Below are positions 39,357-51,549 of a stretch of DNA of 64,000 nt, piece by piece (position 1 is the stretch's first letter; every line of letters begins with the position of its first letter). The stretch is taken from positions 3,669,001 through 3,733,000 of the forward strand of contig NC_041717.1 in assembly GCF_900700375.1 (NCBI RefSeq), read 5' to 3'. The notes under the pieces are model-generated. The model saw nothing but the letters and a program-made list of their open reading frames with translations. It had not been told where the DNA came from and did not search any database. Origin of the DNA: Denticeps clupeoides. Taxonomy: Eukaryota; Chordata; Actinopteri; Clupeiformes; Denticipitidae. Made by a program: the position numbers and the translations under genes.

Positions 39357-41857
39357 TTATCGCTTTGTCCTCTGCTTGTTTGTGTGAGTTTGCTTCCACC
39401 GTTCTCTGGTCCACCGGCCCTGGTTCTCCACCACCTCGTGGAGGAGATCAATAAACGCATACTCGTTGTCCAGCAGCAGATTGTCATCTCCAGGGGATCG
39501 GGAGCCACCTGTAGGGGGAGCCAGTGAGCCTGAGCCGCTGCATCGCCCGTTTGCTCCGCCCTCTTGCAGGGGGGTCTCTGTTTGGGCTCTTGCCCTTTCT
39601 TCTTGGTTTGTTTGAGTTCTTGACCCACATCCTTCTGTTATAGACCCTCTTTTCCTTGACACTCCTGTCCTCAGTCTCCCCTCTCAGCTACTATAACTCG
39701 ATCGTCTTCTCTCGAGGACAGAGCATTTGATGGCAAAGCTGTAACAGAGACTTGAGGATCTGCTGTGATGTTCCCAGGAGGACAGTTGTCTTTACAGCCA
39801 GCAATCACATCAGTGTTAAACTTTGGCAAGAAAATGAATCTAATCACGTCCTTACTGTCTGAACTTTGTTCTTTTATTAAGACTGGCCAGGTCGCAACTC
39901 TACGAACAGACTTCCGAGGTGCCAGACCACTTCCATCATGGCAACAATGGTGCTTTTTAGATTCTACGTTTTTCATAGCCGTTTTTGTATCAATAGTGAG
40001 GTAGGGCAAGTTTTCCATGTCCTCTGGAGAACTGCGGTGTCCCTGTTCCAACCTTCGTTCAAACATACTTTCTTTTTCTTCTGCAATTTCATTTTGAGGT
40101 ATTTTTTTCTGGAGTGCATTTTCATTCTTCTTCTTCTCAGTCCTACTTTTATCATCTGGTGATAAGCTGTGCAGTCTTGCTTCAGTTTCTCTGTGATCTT
40201 TGTGTGGATTTCCTGACTTATCATAGTTCTGACTGAGGAATTCTGTTCTGGAGAGCACTGGGCCTGCAGATTTAGACCGGTCTCTTATTCTGTTGCTTTG
40301 GGTCAACTTGACTGAATCCATGTGATGGCAGTCTGTTACTTGGGATTCTACAGCATGTATTGGTGGACCACGGCAGGGATTCACTTGTTTCTTCAGATAT
40401 TTTCTACAATAAAGAGCTGAAAGGACACAGACGCCACACACCAGGGCACAGAGAGCCACTGGGGACAAGTTACTGTCATTTGCCTTAATACGGTACCATC
40501 AACATTTCAATCACCTCTTAAGACGTATAAAGTGAAATATATATATTGAAGTCATAAATCTTTACTCACCGATGAGAGAAATAAGTCCTGGGTATCCAAT
40601 AGTTAACCCCACAACTGGTGTGTGTGGTGTGGTGCTTGGCACAAAGACATCAAGTTGCAGACATGAGATGTTCCAGACTGGACGTCCCCTAAGCACAGCT
40701 GGAGTCGGGCAGGTTACTGCGGTCTCGTTCTCCAGACAAGAGGCGTTCTGTAAACCTTCATAAATCATTTCATGCATTTTAGAGTGTTCAGTGTTTTGGG
40801 TTCATTCCTTAATGTGGATCAGTATAAATAATGATAAGTTCACCTTTCAAGAAGATAACAAACTCCCCAAAGAGCAACCTTCCACAGGAACAGTCCCAAG
40901 GATTTCCATCTAGGCGTACCTTGGTGAACTTTAAGTGGTTCAGGGCCATTGGATTCAGATGCATCAGGCGGTTGACTGAAAGGTCTAAATGGGCTAATTT
41001 GTGGAGAGCGCTGAAGCTTCCTCGAGAAATGGTGTGAATGTGGTTACGAGACAAATTAAGACTGATTAGGCCTGTGAAGTTGGACAGATCTGCCTGATCT
41101 ACAGCCTCTACACTGTTGTTGTACAAAGTGATATTTTGTAATTTTTCGGGGTGGCTGAACCATGTGTGGTTTATTTTTGCCAAGTGGTTTCCATCCAACT
41201 TTAGGTTTATGAGCTGCTGGAAGGCATGAAGGGCTCTGGGGGACATGTCGGTGATCCCATTGTTGGTCAATGTGAGGCTAGTCACCGATGATAGAGAGTC
41301 GCTGTTGAACACTGTGGAGTTGAGGTGACCCACATTGTTCATGAAAAGGACAACAGAGGTCATCCCAACAGGAAAGCCTGTAATGAAATTAGTTAAGTCA
41401 GTTATTCAGTGTGTCCATGAGAAATATATATTAGTCTGTTCAAACACTGTATTCTCTGGTCAAACATTGTATATATACTTATGTTGGCCAATATTTATGA
41501 ATCACGCGTGTTGGGGGGGGGGAGGTATTTGCTGATACTAAAAACACATTTACAGATTTCTTTTTTTTTAAATGCCGTCATTTATGATCAAATTTGAAAG
41601 TCGCTTGTGTTGAATAGAGCGATCTTGTAATTCCCACTTACATATTGACTGGTACGCTGTATCGGCATTGTGTTTGAAATGTTTAAGTGTCAGATTCCAA
41701 ATATCTTTTGACAGGAACTTACTTGATGGAACCTTTGTACAGACAAAGTCAACGGTCAGCAGCTGACACTCGGAATGTACCACATCTATGCAGCCCCACA
41801 TCAGGAGAACAAGGGCAACTGGGAGAATACAATTTAAATTATATTTATATCCACTGT
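39357..41857 (-). pseudogene. LRR receptor-like membrane protein, copy 3 (start exon lost)
   Basis: The LRR exon (open at 40809-41363), the LRRCT exon and the membrane exon are intact. A 54-base deletion at about 41893, between two atgtga repeats, removes the predicted start codon and its donor site. A 136-base deletion at about 39678 shifts the frame in the cytoplasmic tail. A large LTR element is inserted in the former 5' leader (41935-46723). Confidence 0.8.
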
Positions 41858-41934
41858 CTTTATCAAATTAACCTGGCACCTAGAAATGTGAATAGTTCCA
41901 GAGGGACAGGAGCTAAGAGTCGACCAGTTACCAA

Positions 41935-42943
41935 TGTAGCGCCCCTAGCCCAGCCAGGGATACGCTCCCTGGGTTCCCTCTGAACCTCAGTATTTAACTA
42001 GTTAAACTATTGTTAAATTTTGGATATGCTAAATTTCTCCCACCACTTACCAATAAGGAAAACCACTAAATACACAAATTAACACACCACAAGTATTCTA
42101 ACACACACAAATAATTTACTAAATATATTTACATATTACATTACTGATCAGAACATGAACAATTAGGTCAAATAATATTTCACTCAACACATATATAACA
42201 ACTCAAAAGTAAAAGTCCTCGAACACTCAATAACTCAAAAAGTCAATAGTTGAAATAACCCGGGTACCCCACACTACTCGTTGCAGGCCTGAGTCGCTGC
42301 TCGGGTGCGTGGTAGCCGAAACATAAAATGGCTGCTTCACTCTCGCAGAGCAATAAACCAAAAAAATACCAGGTACCTCCTTACTCCGTCAACCGCTGAA
42401 CAGCATGAAGGAGCCTTCTTAGGATCGGTCCTGGTGTCCAGCAGAGCTCGCTCGGTCCGGGCCTCCGCGTTGGCGACCTGACGTCCGCGTCTTCCCTTCC
42501 GTGACCCGCGTACCGCGTCGGATTCACCGCTCGGTTTTCGCGATCGTAATCAGTCTATAATATCCGCTATCGTAATGGGTCACTATCCGTTTCCCACTAG
42601 CGCAATATGTTCCGGAGGGTATAAATACATGTGCTATGTATATATTTCAACCGGACTTGCAGGTAACTTTACTGCACCTCGCGTCCGTCCTCCATCCTTC
42701 TTCTCTCCCTTCTCTTCCGGTCTCTCCAACCAATCACCCTACGCTCACACACAGTAGGCAGGTAGTACACACATTACCGAAAGGAAATACTTTACATATA
42801 TAAAAAGTTAATTAAATGCAAATACAACAATTATTCCTCCATGCAATAAATAAACAATAAATAAACACCTTATCCAGGCATTTATCAGTTCTATAAAATA
42901 AATAAAATAAACATCAACAGAATAAAATATCAGCAGGGCTACA
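41935..42943 (-). repeat. Left (3') LTR of the gag-coding element
   Basis: 1009 bases, beginning tgtagcgcccctagcc and ending gcagggctaca. A TATA-like gggtataaatac is on the plus strand at about 42617. Confidence 0.9.
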
Positions 42944-43017
42944 CTCTCCCCCCTCAAAATGTCAAGATGTCCTCATCAGACATACCATAACCTTAATAGG
43001 GTGGCATGAGGTGTATC

Positions 43018-45549
43018 TTACTGACTTGATCCTTTTTGAATCACTACACCCCGGTGTACTATTGTCAGCGGCTGATCAATACTTTGTCCGGGTTTGTCAT
43101 AGGTCAATCTAACAACTGGTTTAGTTTTTCGCCTTTCTCTGAATAATGGAGGTATATTCTGAGCTTCGTCCTCAGATTCTCCTGATTTTTCAGATTCCTC
43201 TTCTATTGGAATGTCCAGTACTTCAGACACTTCCAGACCAGATGAATCCATTTCAGGTCCATTTTGCATTTCTTGATCCAGAACTTCATGTGATTCTTCA
43301 CCACCCTGAATCTGTTCCGTTTCTGTTGTTCCTTGAGGCAAAGAATGCAACTCAAATGGTATTGATCTAAATTCAATGTAAGACTGTCCACCCTCAGATT
43401 CTTCCGACGATTCTACTCCACTTTCCTGATTCTGGATTTCAGTATCTGGACATTGTTTTTTCTGTCGACGTTGTCGATGGGCGGAGTTCTGAGATGCTTC
43501 AGTCACCTCTACTGTGGATGGAAGTCTCACTGCCTCTCCAATAGGTATTGGAGCATTAATTCCAAGGCTCCGTATCACTTCAACACCTGCGGTGTCTTCG
43601 CACAACTTAGCAAGCCGTTGGAACAGGCTAGCATTTGTCCCAATGATCACTGGAGTTTGATCAGGTCCCCTGGGACCAGGACATACTAATGCTAAAACAG
43701 CTAGAGTCTCTGGTTCTCCCAGTAGCGCTTGGGGGAATTCCATGGTAACCACTATATAACCCTTGTAGGGGTAGCTCGACTCACTTAAGCCCCAAACAGC
43801 AAGTCCAGTCACTGGGAGAATAGGAACATATGGGAGATGTTCCCGATGCCAGGACTCAAAGATTACAGTGACCTGTGACCCGCTGTCAAGCAAGGCGTCA
43901 CAAGCATGACCATTGACCTTCAGTGGTACAATGGTAGAAGGTCCTACAAGTCCATCCGGAATACAAAGGCCATTATTCTGATGAACGGCACTTCGCTTCA
44001 CTGAACAGTTAAGGTTACTGTTATCACCGTGGACAGTAGATTTTAGCTTGTTCTTTGTGCCTTTTATGGATCTAATCAACTTCTGAATGACCAAACGCTG
44101 GTTTTCCTCATTGTGACATTTGTTAGCAATGTGTCCTGCACCCCCACATCTGTAACAAAAATATCCATCACTTTGCTGATGGTCCTTTGGCACAAATCTT
44201 GTGGACTGGGGTGACTTTATGCCTGTAGCAAAAGTTGTGACCTCAGTAATCTCTCTACCACTATGGTGTACTTTGTTTTGTAGTTGCTTCACCTGCTTCT
44301 TCAGAGCAGTGATTTCCTCATTCGGACAACTATCAACAACTGTGTCCGGTGGAGAATGAGCCTTTAAGTCAGTGACTCCAACAGTACTGTCGTTCTTCAC
44401 TATGGAGCTTAATTGTGTCTTAAGATCCTGAAGCTGCCGTTTTAGTTCTTGAATGTCTGTCTGTATAGCTGGCTGTACATTAACACGCTTGTTATGCACC
44501 GATGTGCTCAGCTTTGCCCGAGAATCTTCATATTCTTCCTCCGTGCGTATTTCACTAAGTAATTGTAGAAAATTAGGCGGATTGCTTAAACGCTCTCTTA
44601 GTCTTAGTTGCAGAAGCTTCAAATCAGCACGTGGATCAGCACCTCGTAGCAGTTGTTCCACTCTGACTCTGTCCTTATCTGCGAGTGAAATTCCTCCTTT
44701 CTGTAGTACTTTGCTTAAAGGTTTTTCAAGCCTCCTTACAAAATCGGAGAGTTTCTCACGGGGCAACTGTTGCATGAGTCTAAAAGTGAAATATAGATCT
44801 TCACCAGATTCAGCACTTCCAAATGCACGTTCCAGAGCATTCACATAGTCTCTAGAACTGAGGTCGGGTGCATCATCCCGAGCCACTTTAATTACTTCCA
44901 AAGCAGGTCCTCGAATGCTTTCCATTATGCGACGTTTCTTTTCCTTGTCTGAACAGTCACACTCGGATATCATCAGATAGGCCTGTTCATTCCAAAGATC
45001 AAAAGATTCCTCACCCACAGGTGTAGGAAAAGTCCCAGAAAAAATTCGCAAACGTCGAAAACTTCCACCATCTGAAGATGTCTTCCCTATTCTATCCAGC
45101 AGATCTCCCACAGCACGGAGAAGAGAAGTAGGAGCAGGACTCTCAGTGTCAGTGGAGAACATAGCTTGGACATCAGACATAGTCTTACCTTCAGACTGGA
45201 GTAATAGTTTCAATTTGGTAGAGAACTCATCTGCGTCTGGAGCATCATCACATGCTGTAACTACCAGCCAAGGGACAGCATCTGGATGTGGCCAGATCTG
45301 AGGTGGCACGAGCTTAGCATCGATAGATTCTTTGCATTCACATAGTACAAAAAAACGCTGGAGGTTACTTTTAAAAGTCTTACCTCGTACTCTTAGTCTT
45401 CCAAGACATTCAATGGTGTGCAAAGTCTCCTCTATTTCAATTACTTTTACATCATCAGAGAGTACTAACATCAAGGCATGTGTTTCCGGGAGTTCTTCAC
45501 CTATGCACCAGTCACTAAATTCCTCTCTGAACTGACTTGTGTGTGCCAT
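43018..45549 (-). CDS. PNMA-like Gag with protease-like domain (843 residues)
   Basis: A single frame filling the internal region of the LTR element. The N-terminus (FSDWCIGEELPETHALMLVL, about residues 10-100) resembles the start of vertebrate PNMA proteins. A capsid-like region follows at about 165-345 (RLRIFSGTFPTP, then NALERAFGSAESGEDL). A CX2CX4HX4C zinc knuckle lies near residue 463, and an aspartic-protease-like LLDSGSQVTVIF near 553. The last 150 residues are acidic. Vertebrate PNMA genes are known to derive from Ty3/Gypsy gag genes; this looks like a relative still inside its element. No polymerase domain is present. Confidence 0.85.
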   Translation of the reverse strand: MAHTSQFREEFSDWCIGEELPETHALMLVLSDDVKVIEIEETLHTIECLGRLRVRGKTFKSNLQRFFVLCECKESIDAKLVPPQIWPHPDAVPWLVVTACDDAPDADEFSTKLKLLLQSEGKTMSDVQAMFSTDTESPAPTSLLRAVGDLLDRIGKTSSDGGSFRRLRIFSGTFPTPVGEESFDLWNEQAYLMISECDCSDKEKKRRIMESIRGPALEVIKVARDDAPDLSSRDYVNALERAFGSAESGEDLYFTFRLMQQLPREKLSDFVRRLEKPLSKVLQKGGISLADKDRVRVEQLLRGADPRADLKLLQLRLRERLSNPPNFLQLLSEIRTEEEYEDSRAKLSTSVHNKRVNVQPAIQTDIQELKRQLQDLKTQLSSIVKNDSTVGVTDLKAHSPPDTVVDSCPNEEITALKKQVKQLQNKVHHSGREITEVTTFATGIKSPQSTRFVPKDHQQSDGYFCYRCGGAGHIANKCHNEENQRLVIQKLIRSIKGTKNKLKSTVHGDNSNLNCSVKRSAVHQNNGLCIPDGLVGPSTIVPLKVNGHACDALLDSGSQVTVIFESWHREHLPYVPILPVTGLAVWGLSESSYPYKGYIVVTMEFPQALLGEPETLAVLALVCPGPRGPDQTPVIIGTNASLFQRLAKLCEDTAGVEVIRSLGINAPIPIGEAVRLPSTVEVTEASQNSAHRQRRQKKQCPDTEIQNQESGVESSEESEGGQSYIEFRSIPFELHSLPQGTTETEQIQGGEESHEVLDQEMQNGPEMDSSGLEVSEVLDIPIEEESEKSGESEDEAQNIPPLFRERRKTKPVVRLTYDKPGQSIDQPLTIVHRGVVIQKGSSQ

Positions 45550-45714
45550 CTTAAATGTTCTCGGTGTAAATGTGTTCTAAGAATGTGTGACAGTGTGTAT
45601 CACAAAAACATGTAAAAGAAAGTAAATTAGTAATAATCCTCAACCTCAGAGAAATGTGGTAAAATATATATTAGAACAATTAGCAATCCAATCCCAGCGG
45701 TGCCTCCATTTTTA

Positions 45715-46723
45715 TGTAGCGCCCCTAGCCCAGCCAGGGATACGCTCCCTGGGTTCCCTCTGAACCTCAGTATTTAACTAGTTAAACTATTGTTAAATTT
45801 TGGATATGCTAAATTTCTCCCACCACTTACCAATAAGGAAAACCACTAAATACACAAATTAACACACCACAAGTATTCTAACACACACAAATAATTTACT
45901 AAATATATTTACATATTACATTACTGATTAGAACATGAACAATTAGGTCAAATAATATTTCACTCAACACATATATAACAACTCAAAAGTAAAAGTCCTC
46001 GAACACTCAATAACTCAAAAAGTCAATAGTTGAAATAACCCGGGTACCCCACACTACTCGTTGCAGGCCTGAGTCGCTGCTCGGGTGCGTGGTAGCCGAA
46101 ACATAAAATGGCTGCTTCACTCTCGCAGAGAAATAAACCAAAAAAATACCAGGTACCTCCTTACTCCGTCAACCGCTGAACGGCATGAAGGAGCCTTCTC
46201 AGGATCGGTCCTGGTGTCCAGCAGAGCTCGCTCGGTCCGGGCCTCCGCGTTGGCGACCTGACGTCCGCGTCTTCCCTTCCGTGACCCGCGTACCGCGTCG
46301 GATTCACCGCTTGGTTTTCGCGATCGTAATCAGTCTATAATATCCGCTATCGTAATGGGTCACTATCCGTTTCCCACTAGCGCAATATGTTCCGGAGGGT
46401 ATAAATACATGTGCTATGTATATATTTCAACCGGACTTGCAGGTAACTTTACTGCACCTCGCGTCCGTCCTCCATCCTTCTCCTCTCCCTTCTCTTCCGG
46501 TCTCTCCAACCAATCACCCTACGCTCACACACAGTAGGCAGGTAGTACACATATTACCGAAAGGAAATACTTTACATATATAAAAAGTTAATTAAATGCA
46601 AATACAACAATTATTCCTCCATGCAATAAATAAACAATAAATAAACACCTTATCCAGGCATTTATCAGTTCTATAAAATAAATAAAATAAACATCAACAG
46701 AATAAAATATCAGCAGGGCTACA
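45715..46723 (-). repeat. Right (5') LTR of the gag-coding element
   Basis: 1009 bases, nearly identical to the left LTR. In the element's own direction this is the upstream LTR that would drive the long frame. Confidence 0.9.
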
Positions 46724-47151
46724 CCAAGATACAGGTTTGTCTGCTGCGGCTTTACCAGGGATACAGAGGTCACTACAGAGATGTTGAACTTGTGGTATTA
46801 CAGTTGGATGATAAAGGCAGGGACGGTTTAACACAAGCCCACCTGGAGTTAGAACCACCTCTTCCTGCTCATCCTGAAAGAAAACAGGCCCAGCACTGAC
46901 TAATACTTAAGATTGCGCTTAGATTCTGTCAAAATGGTCTCTTGCTGGGTGGAATTTCATATCTGGGTCACGGATCAGACCCCGCACACCGCTGCAATAA
47001 TGGTCTTCATTGCTGACAACATACGATGAACAGTCTTCTCTGCTCAGAGACTGTTCAGCGTAGCTGACGACATGAAGCTGCAAATAAATATGAGTGGCAG
47101 ACCAAAAAAAAAAAAAAAAAAGGAAGGAATGAATATGGGTTTGACGACATA

Positions 47152-47157
47152 TTTATT
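47152..47157 (-). terminator. Polyadenylation signal AATAAA, copy 3
   Basis: Same minus-strand signal as at 9977-9982, at the matching place. Confidence 0.45.
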
Positions 47158-48407
47158 GAATTTCAGTGCCTCTTGTTAAAATAAATAAGTGGTATGGTAA
47201 AGAAATAGTAGTATGACCAAGCATGGAAAGTACAGTATTAAAAAATTGTGATCAATACCAATACAATCTTTTAGTGAATATAAAACACCTAAAATACAAA
47301 AAACTGCAATTAAGTACACAAGAATGCAGCAAATCATTAGAAATCAAGTTTTCAAAAGCTTCATTTGGAACCAGTAGTTGTAGTCGATCTCCAGGGCCAT
47401 CTTTCTTGGCCCTTGTCAGTGTTGCCGCTTTTTTAGTGTTTGGTTTTATTAAACGTGTTTCTGAATCAAATTGGACCTTGCGTTTTAACGAAGAACTGAC
47501 AAGCCTTCGCTTCGTCTGTTTTTCTATAAGCCACGTAGGTTTTGTGCAGGCCCATGAGCATGGGAAGAGAGAGCTGATTTAAACCAAACCTTCACAACAT
47601 CTCTTACAATCGAGGTGCTTAATATTTCAGCTAAATTTCAGATACTTCATGAGCGTTCTCGACAAGCCTGGTTCAGGGAGCCCTTTGCTCAACTCAGCAG
47701 TCTGAAGTCACTTATGTCAGTGCTTTAACTGAGTGCTTTAAAAAAAAAAAAAAAAAAAGGATAAAATGGAACACAGAAAAAGAAGGAAGAAAGGAAGGAG
47801 GATGAAGTGGCAGTTTACCCCTTTTTTTCCAGCAATGTTGTCATCTGTAAAATAATTACACAACAATTGCAAATATGTTTTCCATTCATGTATATATTAA
47901 ATACTGTCATTCAAATGGCTTACAGCGACACACTCTTTGAAACAGAGCACGCTGCTCTTTGCAGGGATGAGGGTGGAAGGGAGAGAGAGTTTAAGAGAGC
48001 AGGCGTCTTCTGCTTGCACTGCTTGGTACAGCACGAGGACAATGGGGGATGAAGTTGACCACTTCACAGGACAAAGTGACCAGTGGAGAAACAAGATTAG
48101 CAGTAACATCCGATTCGTGAAGGAGTAGGAAGGAAATCATAAAAAGAAAGAAAGTGACAGAGAGAAAGACAGACATGGGTAACAGAGCATATTGTCAACA
48201 GGACCATCAGTTCTCTACAGCTGCTCTACGGCTGATGAGCTTCTTAAAGCGTTCCATGAAGATGACAATAGTCAAGTACCATGACGTGTGAAGGCCAGCG
48301 TACGGACGTCTGAGGCTCGCCCCAAAGACGCAGCAGACATATCTGAGCAGCACGTTTGGGGAGACAGTGAGGCAAGTTGGCAATACTTTTTGATTTGTTT
48401 CTGACAA

Positions 48408-48597
48408 CATTTACATTTACAGCATTTATCAGACGCCCTTATCCAGAGCGACTTACAATCAGTATTACAGGGACAGTCTCCCTGGAGCAATTTAGGGTTA
48501 AGTGTCTTGCTCAGGGACACAATGGTAGTAAGTGGGATTCGAACCCGGGTCTTCTGGTTCATAGGCGAGTGTGTTACCCACTAGGCTACTTCCACCC
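48408..48597 (-). mobile_element. tRNA-derived SINE in CAMSAP 3' UTR, copy 3
   Basis: Same insertion as at 11234-11423, with no difference seen by eye, although copy 2, which lies between the two, lacks it. Confidence 0.88.
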
Positions 48598-48924
48598 TTG
48601 GAGAAGATTTTGACTTGATCTGAGGACCAAGAGCAGAAGGTGAGTCCAGGCCCTGCAGGCTCAGTGTAGTCCAGAAAAGACACAAGCCCTCTGTTTCAAC
48701 AAAAACAAACCAGGACATTCGACAAAGCCTTGAAGACGAGAGGGTGGGCTGCGGCAGAAGAGACGAAGAGGGAGACACCAGTGCCAAAACCAATAAATAC
48801 TTCAAGTACCAAGAAATATACCACATTTACAATAAAAAAAATATTAAAATAATCACCTTCTTCATCACCACCACATGCTGCACCAGTTTGCATCAATAAA
48901 CAAACCCTTAATGATTCATCAGAT

Positions 48925-49600
48925 TGTAAGAATGGACATCACGGGAGCCTGCTTTGTCTTGCATAACAGATGTCTGCAGGGGGAGGTGTGACATTCCTGT
49001 GTCGACGGTTGTGGGTGAAGATTCGACACCCCGGTTTTTACATGCCTTTTGTCCGACATCAACGTGCGAAGTATCAGCCATCAGGACCGCCCACCCTCTT
49101 TGTCTTCCCCAAATGGGAGGCACCGGGGGCGTGACATCAGAAACAACAGGTTCTGATTGGTCAGTGACAACTTCCTGTAGGCCAGTGACAACTTCCTGTA
49201 GGCCAGGGGTATAAAAGTCTGCTGACATGTGGAAAATGAGACCGCTCTGAGCTATCTTGCTCAGGGGGGTTTCCCTCGGAAGCCGGAAGGCTTCTGAGAC
49301 CTTTATCTTCCCCTCTCTTTCTCTTCTCCCTCTTTACTCTTTCTTCTCATGTTTACTTTCTCTGTAACCTTGGTACCTTTTTACATTCAATATTCACATG
49401 TAACTACAATAATTATTTACCGGTGTTAATAAATTAGAAACTGTTCATTTTTAACCTCTATTGTGCCATGCCTCTTTCTGCCAGGTAACATCAAATTGGA
49501 GTGGTTGAATACAGTGCTTTGTGTGGAGGGAGAAAGAGTTTTTTCTACACACTCTATTCTCTTCTCCCACACCACATGGTCTTCATTGTGTTTTTTTACA
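48925..49600 (+). mobile_element. Solo LTR, same site, copy 3
   Basis: Same insertion as at 29190-29865, with the same AGAT flanks (48921-48924 and 49601-49604) and no difference seen by eye. It was duplicated with the unit or copied by gene conversion. Confidence 0.92.
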
Positions 49601-49736
49601 AGATCAAGAGCCAGGAGGTCCATTCACTCAAGCAACCAAAGAGTCAGTCCAGCTCACACCACTTTTTAGAATTTGTTTTTGTTCAAAATAGTTTTTTGCA
49701 GGGCACAGGTCCAAACATCCTTCATCTCCTCTCAAC

Positions 49737-50480
49737 TCATTTCCCACTCATATTCTTCTTGGGCCCAGCCGGTCTCTTGACCTGCCACAGGTGGTTGTGG
49801 ATGGTGAGGGCATCCACGCTGACAGACACCGTTTTGGCAGGGATGACTGTGAACTGCTTGCGGTCTGAGCTGTACTTGTACAGCTTGTCAATCATTTTTT
49901 TGCTGATGTTCTTGGGCCCGGTGCCTGTCAACTTCTGGATCTCTTCCGTGTCAGGGAAGTAGGAGTAGAGAGCTCGGAACTGACAGCCACCATCACGGAA
50001 CAGGATCATAAGGTGGTTTGATTCACACTTTTCTAGCTCCTACAGAGAAAAACAACCCTTCTGTGACAAATGCGTTAAGCAGCATTTAATTGAAAACTAA
50101 CGCTTTAATGGTGGGTGCAAGTGGGATGCAAGTGACAACTCACCTCGAGGATTGAGTTTTTCTGAGCTTCATTTACTTTCCCAGCCAAACAGCAATGAGA
50201 GATGGCATTGTGAATGATTGGCTTGTTTGATTTTGCACTTGGTTCCTTGAAAAGTTTTGGACCTAAAGAGAGAAAGTGGGGAGGGTGCACGCATTAAAAA
50301 AAACAAAACAAAAAAAACACCATCAGTCGTTACGAGTGAGGAGCCTTTGATTGAGCTTTTACCAGTATATTCAGCCATGGAGGTGGAAGTTATGGAAGAC
50401 GCAGTTGAGCCATTGTCCCAGTCCCTCTCAGTTGTCCGGCTGGAGTTGCGGCTAAAGCCAGGGAAAGACTCAGGTCTTTT
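49737..50480 (-). pseudogene. camsap: CAMSAP 3' end, copy 3
   Basis: Same three exons as copy 1, with the CKK frame open to the stop at 49737. As in the other copies, nothing upstream encodes the rest of CAMSAP; the LINE fragment begins within about 20 bases of the first recognisable codon. It would need an outside promoter to be expressed. Confidence 0.85.
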
Positions 50481-50496
50481 GGGGTGAAGAGCTCAC

Positions 50497-51288
50497 TCTT
50501 GAAGACTCTTTTATGACTCTGTTGTGGCCTCAGCCATCTTTTATGGTGTGGTCTGCTGGGGAGGTAGCATCTCTGCTGGGGACAGAAAGAGGCTGAACAG
50601 GCTGATCCGGAGGGCTAGCTCTGTTTTAGGATGCCCTCTGGACCCAGTGGAGGTGGCTAAGCTATCATCCCTGCTGGGCAACATCTCCCACCCCATGCAG
50701 GAGACCCTGACAGGACTGAGCAGCTCCTTCAGTGGCAAGCTGTGGCACCAACGATGTGGGATGGAGAGATTCAGAAGTCCTTTCCTGCCAACTGCTGTCA
50801 GGCTCTACAACAGCTGACCACACAAACACACATCCAATACACCATCTCCATCTCTCTTAACTGCAATATGTCTATATCTACCTACACAACCAGTACACCA
50901 TCTCCACTTCTCTTAACTGCAATATGTCTATATCTACCTACACAACCAGTACACCATCTCCACTTCTCTTAACTGCAATATGTCTATATCTACCTACACA
51001 ACCAGTACACCATCTCCACTTCTCTTAACTGCAATTCTTCTGTATCTACCTACTTTGTACATATGTAACATCTTGCAAAAAATAAATGTATATACACACA
51101 TATTTTTACCACTCACATTCACTGTTTTATACTATTCTAGGACTATTTATTTGCTTGTTTGTACAGTGAACATTTATATTATACAGGCCGTGCTGTTGTC
51201 TGTTGCTGCTTGTACTGTCCACTTCCTGCCATGACAATGTAAATTGGACTAATAAAGGATCATCTTATCTTATCTTACCTTATCTTAA
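50497..51288 (+). mobile_element. LINE 3' fragment with (TCTTA)n tail, copy 3
   Basis: Same insertion. The reverse-transcriptase end reads straight through here (97 codons, 50524-50817), because a short segment present in copies 1 and 2 (gtattgacaggtgaatgg) is absent. Confidence 0.75.
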
Positions 51289-51549
51289 CAGAGCCACATA
51301 CACAATAACCAGTCAGTATGTAACAGTGGAAGAACAATTTATTACACAATTTCAAATTACATTATGTGGGTAATAACACTGAAAAAAATGTGAAATAATT
51401 GTCAGAAAGGGAAATTCAATACAGAACTATATAGAGTTTTAATAAGATCGATTGAATATACAGCAAAAATATACTTATAAATAAAATATACATTTAAATA
51501 CAATGAAATTAAAAGATTAATAAGAACACTTTACAATTATTTGCAATCT

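Larger units (their letters stand above)
41935..46723 (-). mobile_element. Gag-coding LTR retrotransposon, copy 3 only
   Basis: Two 1009-base LTRs (41935-42943 and 45715-46723), TG...CA, with fewer than ten differences by eye, so young. The target duplication is CCAA (41931-41934 and 46724-46727), and the uninterrupted site is seen in copies 1 and 4. The element points left: a polypurine tract (complement of ctctcccccctc) lies next to the left LTR and a primer-site-like TGGAGGCACCGCTGGGAT next to the right LTR. The internal 2.77 kb holds one long frame and no reverse transcriptase or integrase. It is a non-autonomous, Ty3/Gypsy-related gag-protease element that looks whole for its kind. Confidence 0.92.
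47145..49736 (-). other. Probable CAMSAP 3' UTR, copy 3 (with SINE and solo LTR)
   Basis: Equivalent of 9970-11882, carrying both the SINE at 48408-48597 and the solo LTR at 48925-49600. No gene is seen. Confidence 0.5.

Noticed and set aside
42440-42560. CpG-rich stretch in the LTR as a CpG-island promoter of the LRR gene
   Set aside because: It lies within both LTRs of the element and belongs to the element, not the host gene.
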